From assembly GCA_002414125.1 (NCBI GenBank), contig DHYN01000117.1, positions 1 through 11,016 of the forward strand: 11,016 nucleotides of DNA, read 5' to 3'. This document shows, piece after piece, positions 1 through 8,280 of this stretch (within the stretch, counting starts at the first letter, position 1; the number at the start of each line of letters is the position of its first letter). Made by a program: the position numbers and the translations under genes. Origin of the DNA: Ruminococcus sp. UBA5129. Its GTDB lineage: Bacteria; Bacillota; Clostridia; Oscillospirales; Ruminococcaceae. The notes under the pieces were generated by a model, which worked only from the letters and a program-made list of their open reading frames with translations, did not search any database and had not been told where the DNA came from.

Positions 1-33
1 TCGCAATCAAGCGATACCCATTACTTTTTATGT

Positions 34-663
34 TTACTTAGTTCCAAATATTCTGTCACCTGCATCGCCGACACCCGGTACAATGAATTTATCATCGTTG
101 AGACACTTATCGACTACGCCTGTGTAGATCTCAACATCGGAATGATTGGTACGGATGTTGTCTATTCCCTCTGGCGAGCTTATAATGCACATGAACTTTA
201 TATTCTTTACACCGAGCTCCTTTAGCTCCGAGATCGCCATGCAAGCGGAATTACCTGTTGCAAGCATAGGATCAACGATGATAACATCGCGCTCGGCAAT
301 ATCATCAGGCATCTTAATGTAATACTTGACGGGAGTCTTTGAATCGGAATCGCGGAAGAGTCCGATATGACCTATCTTTGCAGCGGGGACAAGCTGTGTA
401 ACGCCCTCTACCATACCGAGTCCCGCACGGAGAATAGGCACAAATGCGAGCTTTCGTCCCGAAATGATCTTTGTCCTTGCAATAGCCACAGGAGTCTCAA
501 GCTCGATCTCCTTAAGCGGAAGGTCTCTGGTTGCCTCGTAGCAGATGAACATTGATATCTCGGATACAAGCTCTCTGAATTCCTTTGTACCTGTATTTTT
601 ATCCCTCATGAGCGAGATCTTATGCTGTACAAGCGGATGATCAATGATGTGTAAATCAGCCAT
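34..663 (-). CDS. upp: Uracil phosphoribosyltransferase
   Basis: Converts uracil and PRPP to UMP and pyrophosphate in the cytosol, the main uracil salvage step. The 209-residue protein has the usual family length. The PRPP-binding loop [11 protein letters not shown] lies at residues 130-140, and the C-terminal uracil-binding segment [10 protein letters not shown] at 199-208. The ATG at 663 is preceded by AAAGGAG with a 6-base spacer, which fixes the start. It is the last gene of the leftward operon seen here, 14 bases after rpiB. RpiB supplies pentose phosphate that can become PRPP, so the pairing makes metabolic sense. Only 33 bases remain beyond the stop, so any terminator or further gene lies outside the window. 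No defect is seen, and the identification is very firm on motifs and length. Confidence 0.97.
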   Translation of the reverse strand: MADLHIIDHPLVQHKISLMRDKNTGTKEFRELVSEISMFICYEATRDLPLKEIELETPVAIARTKIISGRKLAFVPILRAGLGMVEGVTQLVPAAKIGHIGLFRDSDSKTPVKYYIKMPDDIAERDVIIVDPMLATGNSACMAISELKELGVKNIKFMCIISSPEGIDNIRTNHSDVEIYTGVVDKCLNDDKFIVPGVGDAGDRIFGTK

Positions 664-677
664 AATAATTCTCCTTT

Positions 678-1115
678 TCAGTTCTTGTTTTCGATGTTGG
701 TGATAAGGTCGATACGTCTCTGGTGGCGACCTCCCTCAAACTCTGTCGTAAGAAATATCTCCGCAAGCTCGGATGCAAGTCCATTCCCTATAACTCTTGC
801 TCCCATGCACATTATATTTGTGTCGTTGTGAAGCCTTGTAAATCTCGTGGAATATGAATCCGAACAGAGCGCTGCTCTTATACCTTTAAACTTATTTGCT
901 GCGATCGACATACCGATGCCTGTACCGCAGATGAGGATACCCTTTTCGCATGTGCCCGAAAGCACCTCGGAACATACCGCATCTGCAATTACCGGATAAT
1001 CGCAAGGTGTTCCGTCACAGCCCATATCCTTGAATTCATAGCCCTTTTCCGAAAGAGCATTTATTATCGACTGCTTCATTTCGCAGCCTGCATGATCGCA
1101 TCCGATAGCTATCAT
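678..1115 (-). CDS. rpiB: Ribose-5-phosphate isomerase B
   Basis: Interconverts ribose 5-phosphate and ribulose 5-phosphate in the pentose phosphate pathway. The 145-residue protein belongs to the RpiB/LacAB family. It shows the N-terminal GCDHAG motif (residues 5-10), CGTGIG at 63-68 with the catalytic-base cysteine C63, and H96 in RLHNDTN, equivalent to the Cys66 and His99 pair of the E. coli enzyme. Phosphate-binding arginines are likely among R130-R134. The frame is open upstream to 1241, but that extension (42 residues, basic) overlaps tsaB and looks unlike the family. The ATG at 1115 has GGAGG close upstream and begins the conserved fold, so it is the start. The gene sits 49 bases after tsaB and 14 before upp. 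A sugar-specific LacA/LacB role is possible but less likely, given the housekeeping neighbours. Confidence 0.95.
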   Translation of the reverse strand: MIAIGCDHAGCEMKQSIINALSEKGYEFKDMGCDGTPCDYPVIADAVCSEVLSGTCEKGILICGTGIGMSIAANKFKGIRAALCSDSYSTRFTRLHNDTNIMCMGARVIGNGLASELAEIFLTTEFEGGRHQRRIDLITNIENKN

Positions 1116-1164
1116 TGTATTTCCTCCGATCTTAGGCAGTTTATGCCTGAATGTATTGCATCGC

Positions 1165-1854
1165 TCAGCACTGCGATGCTGTTTTTTCTTCGAGATCTTT
1201 TTCAGCCTTAACTTTCTGAAGATATGATACTTCCAGTTCATCAGTGCTTATAGACTTATGTGACAATGCTGCAAGACATACTCCCGATGCATTCTGAAGT
1301 CTGGCATACGGCGGAGCTATCGTAAATGAAGGCGAGCGGTAATCGGTAAAAAAATCCGCCGCTCCATCTCCACATAGAAGCACCTTTTCTCCGTTGAATG
1401 CAAGCTCCTGTGCAAGCTCGTCTCTCGAAATTATACACTCGTCTGTTATAGGTTCAAGTCCGTAACCATCACTTCTATAGGTACATGTATAGACGAGTTC
1501 TCCCCTCGCTTTCATCACAGAGCATATTACACCTTGATACGCAACATTGCTGTATGCGAGTCCCTCAAGCGTTGAAACTCCGATGCATTTACAGCCAAGT
1601 GCAAAGCACATAGCCTTTGTCGCAGCCACGCCGATCCTGAGTCCCGTATAGGAACCGGGACCGTTTGCTACAGCTACGATTCCAAGGTCTGTCATATTAT
1701 GCCCTGTCTCTTCAATAAGCTCTTTGCATATCGGCATTATTACTTGAGAGTGGGTGCGTGTTGTAAATATTGTTTTATTTGCAAGAACTGTTTCCTTATC
1801 GGTATCAAATAAAGCTGCCGAGGCTGTTTTTCCCGAAGTATCAATCCCAAGCAT
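1165..1854 (-). CDS. tsaB: tRNA threonylcarbamoyladenosine (t6A) biosynthesis protein TsaB
   Basis: TsaB is the inactive ASKHA-fold partner of TsaD. With TsaE it forms the bacterial complex that transfers threonylcarbamoyl to A37 of ANN-decoding tRNAs. The 229-residue protein opens with MLGIDTS (phosphate-1-like motif), has THS around residue 35 and the signature GPGSYTGLRIG at 65-75, and ends with a YLQKVKAEKDLEE tail like the YLR..AE end of the family. An alternative ATG at 1872 would add six residues, but it directly abuts an AGAGG and lacks spacing. The ATG at 1854 begins the canonical sequence and overlaps the end of tsaE by 14 bases, consistent with coupled translation. Its ribosome site (GGTGG about 10 bases upstream) is modest. 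TsaD and TsaC are not in this window, and neither is the rimI gene that often follows tsaB. Confidence 0.94.
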   Translation of the reverse strand: MLGIDTSGKTASAALFDTDKETVLANKTIFTTRTHSQVIMPICKELIEETGHNMTDLGIVAVANGPGSYTGLRIGVAATKAMCFALGCKCIGVSTLEGLAYSNVAYQGVICSVMKARGELVYTCTYRSDGYGLEPITDECIISRDELAQELAFNGEKVLLCGDGAADFFTDYRSPSFTIAPPYARLQNASGVCLAALSHKSISTDELEVSYLQKVKAEKDLEEKTASQC

Positions 1855-2281
1855 CAGCAAAACGTCCACCATCCTCTACTGTGATCTCTCTGCTGTTTTC
1901 TCCGACAGAGTTTATGGTAATATATATGGCGCTTTTCGGCAGAAACTCAGCTATATTTTCCGACCACTCGACAGCCGCAACGTTCTCCTCAAAAGGATAG
2001 TCGTAAAAGCCTGTCGATTCGAGGTCTCCCTCAGACTGTATGCGGTACATATCAAAATGGTAGAGAGTGAGCTTATCTCCGTGATACTCGTTTACAAGTG
2101 CAAATGTCGGCGATGAAACGCTGTCACCGAGTCCCATTCCGAGGGCAATTCCTCTTGTAAATGTTGTTTTTCCTGCTCCGAGTCCGCCTTTATAGGCGAT
2201 AATATCGCCTGCACGGAGGAGTCTGCCGAGCTTTTTCGCAGCCGAAATAGTGTCCTGCGGCGAATTTGTTATTATCTTCAT
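1841..2281 (-). CDS. tsaE: tRNA threonylcarbamoyladenosine biosynthesis ATPase TsaE
   Basis: TsaE is a small P-loop ATPase that binds the TsaB-TsaD dimer and supports turnover in t6A formation. At 146 residues it has the standard length. Walker A GGLGAGKTT is at residues 32-40, followed by SPTFALVNEY (57-66), HFDMYR (75-80) and EWSEN (105-109). All are typical of the YjeE/TsaE family. The ATG at 2281-2279 overlaps the fhs stop by one base (TGATG on the coding strand), so translation is probably coupled to fhs. Its own 3' end overlaps tsaB by 14 bases. The adjacency of tsaE and tsaB is widely conserved in Firmicutes and strengthens both calls. Confidence 0.95.
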   Translation of the reverse strand: MKIITNSPQDTISAAKKLGRLLRAGDIIAYKGGLGAGKTTFTRGIALGMGLGDSVSSPTFALVNEYHGDKLTLYHFDMYRIQSEGDLESTGFYDYPFEENVAAVEWSENIAEFLPKSAIYITINSVGENSREITVEDGGRFADAWD

Positions 2282-3960
2282 CAGAAAAGTCCTGTAATAT
2301 TTCCGTTATTGTCACAATCAATATTGAGTGCTGCGGGTACTTTCGGAAGTCCGGGCATCGTCATTATGTCACCTGTGTAGATCACAACAAAACCTGCACC
2401 CGATGAAAGTCTCGCGTCTCTTACTGTAATACGGAAGTTCTTGGGTTTGCCGAGAAGAGTCGGATTGTCCGAGAGCGAATACTGAGTCTTGGCAATGCAT
2501 ACGGGCAATTCACGGAAGCCGATTCCCTCGATCTCCTTAATAGCCTTTTCTGCCTGAGGTGTATATGTCACTCCGTCTGCACGATATATCTCCGCTGCGA
2601 TTGTCTCGATCTTCTCTTTGATCGACATTTCATCGGTATAAAGCTTCTTGAAGCTTAGTTCATTGCCCTCGCACAGAGAGATGGTCTCACACACCTTGTT
2701 TGCGAGGTCGATACCGCCTTCTCCGCCCTTTGCGAATACTTCGCACATGGAAACGTCTACACCCATTTCCGCGCAGAATTTCTCAACGAACGCTACCTCT
2801 GTATCGGTATCCGTAGCAAAGCGGTTAACAGCGACAACAACAGGGACTTGATATTTATGCATGTTCTCGATATGCGTTCTGAGGTTAACTATGCCCTTTT
2901 CGAGTGCCCACATATTTTCCTTTGCAAGATCATTCTTCTGGACACCGCCGTTATATTTGAGCGCCTTTATCGTAGCTACAAGCACTACACATGCAGGAGT
3001 GAGTCCGCCGTATCGGCACTTGATATCAAAGAACTTCTCTGCACCGAGATCCGAGCCAAATCCTGCTTCGGTAATACAGTAGTCTCCGAGCTTGAGCGCG
3101 AGCTTTGTCGCTCTGATAGAATTGCATCCGTGAGCGATATTTGCAAAAGGTCCGCCGTGTATGAACGCGGGATTGTTCTCGAGTGTCTGAACGAGATTCG
3201 GCTTTAGCGCATCCTTAAGAAGCGCTGTCATTGCTCCGCAAACACCGATCTGCTTTGCAAAAACAGGTTCTCCGTTTAAATTGTAAGCGATCAGTATGTT
3301 TCCGATACGTTCTTTGAGATCAGCAAGGTCGGTCGAAAGACAGAGAATAGCCATGATCTCTGAAGCGACCGTGATGTTGAATCCGTCCTCACGAGGAACA
3401 CCGTTTACTTTTCCTCCGAGACCGACAATAACATTCCTGAGCGCTCTGTCGTTCATATCCATACAGCGCTTGAACATGATCCTTCTTTGGTCGATCATCA
3501 GTTCGTTGCCCTGCTGCATGTGATTATCTATTGCGGCGCAAAGGAGATTATTGGCAGCGGTGATAGCGTGCATGTCACCTGTGAAATGAAGATTGATGTC
3601 CTCCATCGGAACTACCTGTGCGTATCCGCCGCCTGCTGCACCGCCCTTGATGCCGAAAACGGGACCGAGAGACGGCTCACGGAGTGCAAGGACTGCTTTT
3701 TTTCCGATCCTGCCCATTGCTTCGGCAAGTCCGACGCTGACCGTTGTTTTGCCCTCGCCGGCAGGAGTGGGATTTATCGCGGTAACAAGAATGAGCTTAC
3801 CGTCCTGCTTGAAAGCCAGCTTGGAATAAAGACTCTCGGAGACCTTTGCCTTGTAGTGTCCGTAGGGTTCAAGCTCGCTCTCGTCGATGCCGAGGTCGGC
3901 AGCTATCTCGTAGATACGTTTCATTCTCGCATTCTGTGCAATTTCAATATCTGATAACAT
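2281..3960 (-). CDS. fhs: Formate--tetrahydrofolate ligase
   Basis: ATP-dependent enzyme making 10-formyl-tetrahydrofolate from formate and THF (EC 6.3.4.3). It supplies one-carbon units for purines and formyl-Met-tRNA, and serves the methyl branch in acetogens. The 559-residue protein has full family length. The nucleotide-binding loop [10 protein letters not shown] is at residues 64-73, the glycine-rich EPSLGP...[11 protein letters not shown] segment at about 95-116 and [13 protein letters not shown] at 121-133, followed by a complete C-terminal region. The ATG at 3960 follows GGAGG by about 10 bases. It is the first gene of the leftward operon and lies just behind promoter 3997-4025. The leader is only about 30 bases, so there is no room for a folate riboswitch. 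No other Wood-Ljungdahl gene is in view, so general one-carbon supply is the safer reading. Confidence 0.97.
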   Translation of the reverse strand: MLSDIEIAQNARMKRIYEIAADLGIDESELEPYGHYKAKVSESLYSKLAFKQDGKLILVTAINPTPAGEGKTTVSVGLAEAMGRIGKKAVLALREPSLGPVFGIKGGAAGGGYAQVVPMEDINLHFTGDMHAITAANNLLCAAIDNHMQQGNELMIDQRRIMFKRCMDMNDRALRNVIVGLGGKVNGVPREDGFNITVASEIMAILCLSTDLADLKERIGNILIAYNLNGEPVFAKQIGVCGAMTALLKDALKPNLVQTLENNPAFIHGGPFANIAHGCNSIRATKLALKLGDYCITEAGFGSDLGAEKFFDIKCRYGGLTPACVVLVATIKALKYNGGVQKNDLAKENMWALEKGIVNLRTHIENMHKYQVPVVVAVNRFATDTDTEVAFVEKFCAEMGVDVSMCEVFAKGGEGGIDLANKVCETISLCEGNELSFKKLYTDEMSIKEKIETIAAEIYRADGVTYTPQAEKAIKEIEGIGFRELPVCIAKTQYSLSDNPTLLGKPKNFRITVRDARLSSGAGFVVIYTGDIMTMPGLPKVPAALNIDCDNNGNITGLF

Positions 3961-3996
3961 TATGAAGAAACCTCCGATTCTAAATAGTGTATATTT

Positions 3997-4025
3997 ATTA
4001 TACCATTATTTTTCTCTAATTGCAA
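3997..4025 (-). promoter_or_regulatory. Sigma-A promoter of the fhs-tsaE-tsaB-rpiB-upp operon
   Basis: Read on the minus strand, TTGCAA (4020-4025) and TATAAT (3997-4002) are separated by exactly 17 bases. A TGG just before the -10 box gives an extended TGn -10. Transcription should start near 3990, leaving a leader of about 30 bases before the fhs ATG. This is the only convincing promoter for the five leftward genes. Confidence 0.85.
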
Positions 4026-4082
4026 GTTCTCAAGGTGAAAATAATAATTTTTTATATTAAAAGGATAAATTTGCGTATTCTA

Positions 4083-4111
4083 TTGAAAATCTGATGAAAA
4101 AGTGTTATAAT
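4083..4111 (+). promoter_or_regulatory. Sigma-A promoter of the M42 peptidase operon
   Basis: TTGAAA (4083-4088) and TATAAT (4106-4111) lie 17 bases apart, with TGT before the -10 box giving an extended -10. The predicted transcript begins near 4118, about 60 bases ahead of the ATG at 4178. It diverges from the fhs promoter, with 57 AT-rich bases between the two -35 boxes. Confidence 0.85.
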
Positions 4112-4129
4112 ATAAACTGGTTATATATG

Positions 4130-4160
4130 ATATTGCACCATTGGTTTTTCGGTGTAATAT
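4130..4160 (+). promoter_or_regulatory. 5'-leader hairpin ahead of the M42 operon
   Basis: ATATTGCACC (4130-4139) pairs with GGTGTAATAT (4151-4160) through ten base pairs, including one G-U wobble, around an 11-base loop. It begins about 12 bases after the predicted transcript start and ends 3 bases before the AAAGGA ribosome site (4164-4169), which it leaves unpaired. There is no U-tract, so it is not an intrinsic terminator. It could be a stabilising 5' stem or a binding site for a regulator. The G-U pair would be a mismatch in DNA, which favours an RNA role. Confidence 0.6.
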
Positions 4161-4177
4161 ATGAAAGGATGTATTTC

Positions 4178-5191
4178 ATGGATCTCGAAAACATATTAGT
4201 TCAACTCGCGGAATCAGCAGGCGCTTCAGGCTGTGAAGCTACTGCTGCGGAGACATCTCTCTCTATGCTCAGAAAGTACTGTCCCGACGCTTCAATTGAA
4301 AAGGGCAACGTTATCGGATATTTTGGTGATTTTGACCCGAAACGAAAAACCGTTCTCCTTGATGCTCATATAGATCAGGTCGGCTTCATCGTTACTTATA
4401 TAACAGACGAGGGCTTTATCAAATTTGAAAATCTCGGCGGTATTGACAGGCGCATTCTTCCTGCTCAGCAGGTCGTAATACATGGAAAGTTGGATATCAA
4501 AGGGGTCATATGCTCCGTACCGCCTCATCTTTCAAGCGGAGACGATGCTGTTCCGGGATATGATGATCTCTGCATAGATACGGGAATGGCTGCCAATGAA
4601 ATCAGAAAGCTTGTCTCGCTCGGCGACACGATAAACTTCGATGTTAAGTGCCGCAAGCTCATCGGAAACCGCCTCACCTGCCAGGCGTTTGACGACAGAT
4701 GCGGTGTTGCTTCGATCATCTATGCACTTGAACAGATAAAAAATTTACAGCTTGGCTGCAACCTCGCAGTGCTGTTTTCTACTCAGGAGGAGCTTGGAGA
4801 ACGCGGTGCGGCTATCGGAGGCTACAGGATCAACCCCGACATTGCGCTCGCTGTTGATGTCAGCTTCGCCTACTCTATAGGCGAGAAAGAAGAAAAGTGC
4901 GGTCGTCTCGGAAAAGGACCAATGATCGGTATTTCGCCCTCTCTTTCGAGAGAGATCTCCGACAAGCTTGTCTCGTGCGCCGAGAAAGCTTCAATACCAT
5001 TTCAAACTGAAGTAATGAACGGTCTTACTTCAACGAATGCCGACAGATTTGTTGTCTGCCGTGACGGCGCAAAGGGATGTACCGTTTCTATACCGCTGCG
5101 CTATATGCATACGCCTGTCGAGGTCATCGACATCAAAGATGTTAAACTGACCGGCAGACTTCTTGCAGAATTTGTAAAGGAGACAATGTGA
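4178..5191 (+). CDS. M42 family metallo-aminopeptidase (first of two)
   Basis: A cytosolic dinuclear-metal aminopeptidase of the M42 (TET/glutamyl aminopeptidase/endoglucanase M-like) family, 337 residues. The metal site is complete: AHIDQVG with H64 and D66, FDDR at 171-174, the catalytic Glu pair in TQEELGERG (E204, E205), D227 in AVDVS, and H311 in RYMHTP. M42 enzymes typically form large self-compartmentalising dodecamers that trim short peptides from the N terminus. The open frame extends back to 4094, but that start lies upstream of the -10 box. The ATG at 4178 with AAAGGA eight bases upstream is chosen. The more usual AHMDEIG is AHIDQVG here; the Glu replaced by Gln is not a metal ligand. 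It is the first gene of a four-gene operon and its stop overlaps the next ATG (TGATG). Substrate preference cannot be read from the sequence. Confidence 0.92.
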   Translation: MDLENILVQLAESAGASGCEATAAETSLSMLRKYCPDASIEKGNVIGYFGDFDPKRKTVLLDAHIDQVGFIVTYITDEGFIKFENLGGIDRRILPAQQVVIHGKLDIKGVICSVPPHLSSGDDAVPGYDDLCIDTGMAANEIRKLVSLGDTINFDVKCRKLIGNRLTCQAFDDRCGVASIIYALEQIKNLQLGCNLAVLFSTQEELGERGAAIGGYRINPDIALAVDVSFAYSIGEKEEKCGRLGKGPMIGISPSLSREISDKLVSCAEKASIPFQTEVMNGLTSTNADRFVVCRDGAKGCTVSIPLRYMHTPVEVIDIKDVKLTGRLLAEFVKETM

Positions 5192-6210
5192 TGAAAGAGC
5201 TTCTTAAGGAATTATGTCTGATCAACGGTATTTCGGGCGATGAGTCCGCGGTACGCGATTTTATACTAAGCCGTATACCCGATGACTGTAATCGCAGAGT
5301 CGATAATCTCGGCAATCTCATATGCTTTAAAAAAGGAAAAAGTTCGCCGAAGAAAAAGCTTATGATTTGCGCGCATATGGATGAGGTCGGATGTATCGTT
5401 ACCTCGATCCGCGATGATGGTACCCTGACATTCGATACTGTCGGCGGAATAGACCCTTTTGTACTTGCCGGTCGGCAGGTTCTTGTTGGAAAGGACGGTA
5501 TCAGCGGAGTTATTGGTTCGGCGGCTGTACACAATCTCTCTAAGGAGGAACGCGAAAAAGCTCCGAAGGTATCTTCTATGTACATCGACATCGGTGCAGA
5601 GGACAGCTCCGATGCCAAGAAATATGTGAAGCCCGGAGACTGCGTTTACTTTGACAGTGATTTTATAAGCCTCGGAGAAAAGTGTGTCAAGGGCAAGGCG
5701 ATAGACGACCGTGCAGGCTGCGCAGTCATGATCGCTCTCATGAACGATGAACTTGAATACGACACTTATTTCGTTTTCAACACGCAGGAAGAGATCGGAC
5801 TTCGCGGTTCGAGAGTTTCCGCATTCTCTGTTGACCCCGATCTTGCAATCGTTCTCGAAGCTACCACAGCCTCCGATATTGACGGTGTAAACGGCTCTGC
5901 GCGGGTGTGCTCGCTCGGAAAGGGTCCCGTTGTATCGTTTATGGACAAAAGCACCGTTTACGATAAAGAACTGTACCGACTCGCTTTCGATGCTGCTATT
6001 GAGGAGAATATCTCTTGCCAGACCAAAACTAAGATCGCCGGAGGAAATGACAGCGGAGCTATCCATATCAGCGGTGACGGTGTACGCACTATCGCAGTAT
6101 CTGTTCCCTGCCGATACCTCCACTCGGCTTCATGCGTTATCAATACCGAAGATCTCAATGAGACATACAAGCTCGTAAAGACATTGATGAAAAGGATATT
6201 TGCCATATGA
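5191..6210 (+). CDS. M42 family metallo-aminopeptidase (second of two)
   Basis: A second, clearly diverged M42 peptidase of 339 residues. Its full metal and catalytic set is AHMDEVG (H62, D64), IDDRAG (171-176), TQEEIGLRG (E200, E201), E223 in VLEATTA and H311 in RYLHSA. The first copy uses D at the fifth ligand position and this one uses E, and both are allowed in the family. A GTG at 5188 is also in frame, but the ATG at 5191 sits eight bases after AAAGGAG and overlaps the upstream stop by one base. The gene ends in an ATGA overlap with the GNAT gene. The paired copies may have different cleavage specificities or form mixed oligomers, as reported for archaeal TET peptidases; that is inference. 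Confidence 0.92.
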   Translation: MKELLKELCLINGISGDESAVRDFILSRIPDDCNRRVDNLGNLICFKKGKSSPKKKLMICAHMDEVGCIVTSIRDDGTLTFDTVGGIDPFVLAGRQVLVGKDGISGVIGSAAVHNLSKEEREKAPKVSSMYIDIGAEDSSDAKKYVKPGDCVYFDSDFISLGEKCVKGKAIDDRAGCAVMIALMNDELEYDTYFVFNTQEEIGLRGSRVSAFSVDPDLAIVLEATTASDIDGVNGSARVCSLGKGPVVSFMDKSTVYDKELYRLAFDAAIEENISCQTKTKIAGGNDSGAIHISGDGVRTIAVSVPCRYLHSASCVINTEDLNETYKLVKTLMKRIFAI

Positions 6211-7010
6211 TAAGGCTCATAGAAAATGAGAGGGAATTCGACAGGGAGCTTCTTCTTGGCTCGCTTTGCGGACGCAAGATGCTTGCTTATCTTAAAGCTT
6301 ACGGAGTCGGATATGATTTCTGTCGATTTTATCGTGTGACCGATCAGCGAGGCTGCTGCGGATTCATGTTCTTCATGAACTCTACTCTTATAATATGCAG
6401 TGACAAAGAGCTTGCTGCCGATGAGGAGCTAAGGCTGTTTGTGCGGATGAATCTTCCCTTCCGTATCGAGGGTTCACAGAAGATACTGCATGAGCTAAGC
6501 TCGGACGAGCATTATCAGGCGCTCAACCGTACTGTTTTCGAGCTTGTGCCCGACAAGAGCACATCTCATTTTAATGAAGAATATGTTAATCTTAACCCCG
6601 ATCTTATTGAGGTATACAAGATATTGAGCGAAGGTTTCCCTAACATCACGGATTTTTCACTCTGGTATACCGACACATCCCACCGATGCAGACACGGCAT
6701 CAGCCGCGTCTTTACATATAAAAACTGCTCAACGGCTTCCGTTGCCTTTGACATAGAAAACGAGGTGCTTATCGCTCAGGTCGCTACAAAGATCGAGGCT
6801 CGTGGCAGCGGTTATGCGCGTGAATTTCTCAAATGGCTCGCTTCTTTTCTCAATAATCTCGGAAAGAAAGCATATCTGCTTGCGCTTGACGTTCGAGTGA
6901 GCTTCTACAATGAAATAGGCTTCCGAGAAGTCCAAAGAGAGATCGTTCTCGAACGAAAGGATATTGAAAAGGATAGTATTTTGAAAGGAAAACTTGAAGA
7001 TGAACACTAA
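6207..7010 (+). CDS. GNAT family N-acetyltransferase with unrecognised N-terminal half
   Basis: A 267-residue protein. The C-terminal part has the GNAT acetyl-CoA fold: a beta strand leading into ATKIEARGSGYA (about 193-204, the Q/RxxGxA pyrophosphate-binding loop), a following helix, and FYNEIGF (233-239), typical of the last GNAT segment. The first 130 or so residues contain cysteines C39, C50 and C51 near GCCGFMFFMN. I do not recognise them as a known domain; they may be a degenerate second GNAT-like half or a substrate-binding module. The start overlaps the upstream stop as ATGA, with AAAGGA inside the end of that gene. The end overlaps the next gene by 11 bases. The acceptor is unknown. 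The context suggests amino acids, peptides or an amine made by the neighbouring enzymes rather than ribosomal proteins. Confidence 0.82.
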   Translation: MIRLIENEREFDRELLLGSLCGRKMLAYLKAYGVGYDFCRFYRVTDQRGCCGFMFFMNSTLIICSDKELAADEELRLFVRMNLPFRIEGSQKILHELSSDEHYQALNRTVFELVPDKSTSHFNEEYVNLNPDLIEVYKILSEGFPNITDFSLWYTDTSHRCRHGISRVFTYKNCSTASVAFDIENEVLIAQVATKIEARGSGYAREFLKWLASFLNNLGKKAYLLALDVRVSFYNEIGFREVQREIVLERKDIEKDSILKGKLEDEH

Positions 7011-8280
7011 TATTAGTAAGCTTTATTCAATTGACGAAAGAATAATCTCCCTCGGCTCAAAGGCTGAGGAGATATGCCGCGATTCGTTTGCGAGGATAGA
7101 TGAAAATGCCGAATACTGCGGAGCTAAGGTGCTCAAAGCATTTGCCGACAACAAGATCAGTGAGCCCTGCTTTTACGGTTCGACCGGCTACGGCTACGGC
7201 GATATCGGACGAGACGCTATCGACAAGGTTTTTGCACAGGTGTTTGATGCCGAGGATGCACTCGTGCGCTTTAACTTTGTTTCGGGCACTCATGCACTTT
7301 CGGTCGCGCTTTTCGGCGTCCTCAGAACAGGTGACAAGTTCGTTTCAATCACAGGTAAACCGTATGACACGCTTGAGGAGGTCATCGGTATTTCCGGAAA
7401 TAAAGGGAACGGTTCACTTTTGGATTATGGAGTTGAGTACGGACAGGTCGATCTCAATGACGACGGTACTCCAAAGCTCGATGATATCACCGAAGCGGTA
7501 AAGGGAGCTAAGGTCGCTTACATCCAAAGATCAAGAGGATATTCACTGAGACCTGCTTTCACGATCGGCGATATTGAAAGGATGATACAAGCTGCCAAAA
7601 AAGGAAACCCGGATGTCATTATAATGGTCGATAACTGCTACGGTGAGTTTATCGAGGACAGAGAACCAACTTCTGTCGGTGCGGATCTCATAATCGGTTC
7701 GCTCATAAAAAATGCAGGCGGCGGAATTGCACGCACAGGCGGATATATCGCAGGACGTGCCGATCTGGTCAAATTGTGTTCTTATCGACTTACATGCGTC
7801 GGAATGGGCAAGGAGGTCGGATGTACGCTTGATATGAACAGAGAGATCCTCCTCGGACTCTTCTTTGCTCCCGATGTTGTTGCAAATGCCGTTAAAACTT
7901 CATGCTTCGCTTCCGAGCTGTTTACCGATCTCGGATTCGTTTGCTCACCGAGAAAGGACGACCTGCGAGGCGATATAATCACAGCAGTTCAGCTCCTTGA
8001 CGAGGAGCATCTTACAGCATTCTGCCGCGGAATTCAGAAGGGAGCTCCGATCGACTCCTTCGTTACTCCCGAGGCTTGGGACATGCCAGGCTACAATAGC
8101 AAGGTCATCATGGCGGCAGGCGCTTTCACTATGGGCGCTTCTATTGAGCTTTCCGCCGATGCTCCGATCCGAGAACCGTTTGCTGTCTGGATGCAGGGCG
8201 GCATCACCTACACGAGCGGAAAGATCGGTGTGATGCTCGCGGCTCAGGAAATGCTTGACAGCGGACTTCTTTCATTGTAA
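7000..8280 (+). CDS. PLP-dependent methionine gamma-lyase family protein (PF06838, YnbB-like, 'aluminium resistance')
   Basis: A 426-residue fold-type I PLP enzyme of the group annotated 'aluminium resistance protein' or 'methionine gamma-lyase family', like B. subtilis YnbB. Visible features are GSTGYGYGDIG (60-70), FVSGTHAL (93-100, cofactor phosphate region), D211 in MVDNCYGEF (expected to contact the pyridine nitrogen) and the probable Schiff-base lysine K237 in GSLIKNAGGG. The C terminus matches the family pattern GGITYTSGKIG. A TTG at 6994 is in frame, but the ATG at 7000 has AAAGGA ten bases upstream and is preferred. A role in C-S bond cleavage or metabolism of sulfur amino acids or their conjugates is inferred from the Cys/Met-metabolism PLP superfamily; no physiological substrate is settled for this group. 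It is the last gene of the operon, and no clear intrinsic terminator follows. Confidence 0.88.
   Translation: MNTNISKLYSIDERIISLGSKAEEICRDSFARIDENAEYCGAKVLKAFADNKISEPCFYGSTGYGYGDIGRDAIDKVFAQVFDAEDALVRFNFVSGTHALSVALFGVLRTGDKFVSITGKPYDTLEEVIGISGNKGNGSLLDYGVEYGQVDLNDDGTPKLDDITEAVKGAKVAYIQRSRGYSLRPAFTIGDIERMIQAAKKGNPDVIIMVDNCYGEFIEDREPTSVGADLIIGSLIKNAGGGIARTGGYIAGRADLVKLCSYRLTCVGMGKEVGCTLDMNREILLGLFFAPDVVANAVKTSCFASELFTDLGFVCSPRKDDLRGDIITAVQLLDEEHLTAFCRGIQKGAPIDSFVTPEAWDMPGYNSKVIMAAGAFTMGASIELSADAPIREPFAVWMQGGITYTSGKIGVMLAAQEMLDSGLLSL

Noticed and set aside
1134..1148. AGGCA-GTTTA-TGCCT hairpin between tsaB and rpiB
   Set aside because: Five base pairs only, no T-run; it may occur by chance, so it is not called as a regulatory element.
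1116..1241. N-terminal extension of rpiB by 42 residues
   Set aside because: It overlaps tsaB, is basic and unlike RpiB, and the ATG at 1115 has a strong GGAGG site and starts at the conserved [10 protein letters not shown].
3961..3996. Possible THF riboswitch before fhs
   Set aside because: The leader from the predicted start is about 30 bases, too short for any known folate riboswitch.
4094..4177. 28-residue hydrophobic N-terminal extension of the first M42 peptidase
   Set aside because: The start lies upstream of the -10 box, so it would not be transcribed. The ATG at 4178 has a good ribosome site.
5266..6123. Long antisense open frame (285 codons) opposite the second M42 gene
   Set aside because: It lies wholly inside a gene with complete M42 motifs, has no ribosome site and encodes no recognisable family; it is a shadow of codon bias.
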